A DNA stretch of 6,248 nt from Desulfuromonadales bacterium (GTDB lineage: Bacteria; Desulfobacterota; Desulfuromonadia; Desulfuromonadales; BM103): NCBI GenBank assembly GCA_029859485.1, contig JAOUDB010000162.1, forward strand, positions 1-6,248, written 5' to 3'. Positions 5,095 through 6,248 of the stretch are shown piece by piece. The notes under the pieces were generated by a model. It did no database searches. It was not told where the DNA came from and saw only the letters and a list, made by a program, of their open reading frames with translations. The position numbers were made by a program, and so were the translations under genes. The stretch's first letter is position 1. The number at the start of each line of letters is the position of its first letter.

Positions 5095-6248
5095 ACTCAA
5101 CAAGCACCATAACCCAGGCAATCCGCCTGGTCCGTCGAGAACTACGTGGTGGATTGCGCGGCTTTGGCGTCTTCCTGACCTGCCTTTTCCTTGGGGTTTT
5201 TGCAATCAGCGCAATCGGTTCTTTTACTGAGTCAGCCAAAGCGGGCCTGCTGGCAGACGCCAGTGCCCTTTTGGGCGGCGACCTGGAAATCCGTTTGGCT
5301 CATCGCGAACTACCGACCGAGGGGATCAGTTTTCTTACAGATCAGGGCAAGCTTTCGCATGTAGCCACCATGAGGACCATGGTCGTCGACATTGATAACG
5401 ACAAGCGTGTCCTTGCAGAGCTGAAAGCGGTCGACTCTTCCTATCCCCTCTACGGCAAGATCACGAGTACCCCACAACTGAACATTCATAATGAACTCGA
5501 CAGTCGTGATGAGCTAGGTGCGTTGGTAGAAGCGCCCATGCTCTCCCGCCTGGACAAAAAAATTGGTGACAAGGTCAAAGTCGGCAACGCGGAGTTTAGA
5601 ATAAAGGGGATCATCACAACAGAACCGGACCGTACAGTGCGCGCTTTCAACCTTGGCCCACGCTTCATGATCAGCCTCGAGGGACTCGAAGCCACAGGCC
5701 TGATACAACCCGGCAGCCTGATTTACCACGCATACCGGCTGCGGTTGCCGAACCGTGAAACAGTTGACCAATTAAAAGCTGAGATGCAGGCCCGCTTTCC
5801 TGAAGCGGGCTGGCGTGTTCGAAGCTGGCGAGAAGCAGCACCCAGGGTGACCTTTTTTCTCGACCGCATGAATTTGAACATGACCCTGATCGGGCTTTGC
5901 TCACTTCTGGTTGGCGGTCTCGGTGTCTCCGGTGCGGTTCGCGGCTACCTGGATGGCAAAATCACACATATTGCAACAATGAAATGCCTGGGGGCTCCTG
6001 GCAAGTTGATCTTTACTGCCTACCTGCTGCAAATTCTTTTCCTGGGGCTCCTTGGTTCAACCGCCGGCCTCGCTGCCGGCGCGACCCTGCCCTATGTTTT
6101 GAAACAACTTATCGGCACTCACCTACCCGTCCCCATGACCCCTGGCATTCATTGGCAGGTGTTGGTCGTAGCGGCACTATTCGGCTTGCTGATCGCATTG
6201 ATTTTCTCCTTAAAATCTTTAGGTCTGGCCAGGCTGGTCTCACCATCA
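5091..6248 (+). CDS. ybbP: FtsX-family ABC permease, YbbP-like, 5' part only
   Basis: This frame gives 386 residues without a stop before the window ends; E. coli YbbP is about 800, so roughly half is present. After a basic N terminus (RLVRRELRGG) comes membrane segment 1 (about 24-45). A periplasmic domain follows (about 46-260) containing LKAVDSSYPLYG (111-122), NLGPRFMISL (187-196) and GLIQPGSLIY (203-212), which resemble E. coli YbbP. Then an FtsX core begins, with segments at about 264-284, 307-335 and 355-378 and the cytoplasmic coupling loop HIATMKCLGAP (293-303). It would pair with the upstream ATPase in an exporter or mechanotransmission complex. No ATG or GTG is available near the N terminus. 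The best start is TTG at 5091, overlapping the ybbA stop as TTGA. The next in-frame TTG (5154) would remove the basic segment. No strong ribosome binding site is seen, which fits translational coupling. Confidence 0.88.
   Translation, partial: MNSTSTITQAIRLVRRELRGGLRGFGVFLTCLFLGVFAISAIGSFTESAKAGLLADASALLGGDLEIRLAHRELPTEGISFLTDQGKLSHVATMRTMVVDIDNDKRVLAELKAVDSSYPLYGKITSTPQLNIHNELDSRDELGALVEAPMLSRLDKKIGDKVKVGNAEFRIKGIITTEPDRTVRAFNLGPRFMISLEGLEATGLIQPGSLIYHAYRLRLPNRETVDQLKAEMQARFPEAGWRVRSWREAAPRVTFFLDRMNLNMTLIGLCSLLVGGLGVSGAVRGYLDGKITHIATMKCLGAPGKLIFTAYLLQILFLGLLGSTAGLAAGATLPYVLKQLIGTHLPVPMTPGIHWQVLVVAALFGLLIALIFSLKSLGLARLVSPS

Noticed and set aside
5078..5233. ATG-initiated frame at the ybbA/ybbP junction
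   Set aside because: It is out of frame with the permease, ends at a TGA within about 50 codons, and shows no hydrophobic or conserved pattern.
5486..5904. Minus-strand open frames of about 70-85 residues opposite the permease
   Set aside because: They lack ribosome binding sites and any recognisable motif. The plus-strand frame is uninterrupted and matches the YbbP family.

Overview
This looks like an ordinary chromosomal stretch of a Gram-negative bacterium. It holds a transmembrane ExeA-type ATPase, an exported SGNH esterase and a YbbA/YbbP-type transporter. GC content looks close to half. The gene types, especially the short GlgP and the small cysteine-cluster protein, would suit a Desulfuromonadales-like deltaproteobacterium (Desulfobacterota). 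That placement is an impression from gene content, not proof; a gammaproteobacterium is not excluded. I see no phage, IS element, CRISPR array, rRNA or tRNA.

Layout. (1) Positions 1-1429, minus strand: a 3'-truncated ExeA/GspA-like AAA+ ATPase. (2) Positions 1430-1675: a 246-bp divergent intergenic region with an operator-like dyad and two competing stems in the glgP leader. (3) Positions 1676-3388, plus strand: a short GT35 alpha-glucan phosphorylase. (4) Positions 3389-3471: a convergent gap without a convincing terminator. (5) Positions 3472-3687, minus strand: a small Cys-rich protein with a strong ribosome binding site, 59 bp downstream of (6) positions 3747-4406, minus strand: a TesA-like SGNH esterase with a signal peptide. 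(7) Positions 4405-5094, plus strand: a YbbA/LolD-type ABC ATPase. (8) Positions 5091-6248, plus strand: the N-terminal part of its YbbP-type FtsX-family permease, running off the window.

How the genes work together. The esterase, ATPase and permease form the divergent tesA / ybbA-ybbP arrangement known from E. coli, so the cluster is a conserved module. Here the two divergent genes have no intergenic DNA. Both start codons sit in one CATG, and each gene's best promoter lies inside the coding sequence of the other. YbbA and YbbP are translationally coupled through a 4-base overlap with a probable TTG start. GspA and GlgP are divergent and functionally unrelated.

I found no undescribed multi-gene system. 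The points most worth a second look are the overlapping divergent start/promoter architecture, the small Cys-cluster protein beside tesA, and the alternative stems over the glgP ribosome binding site.
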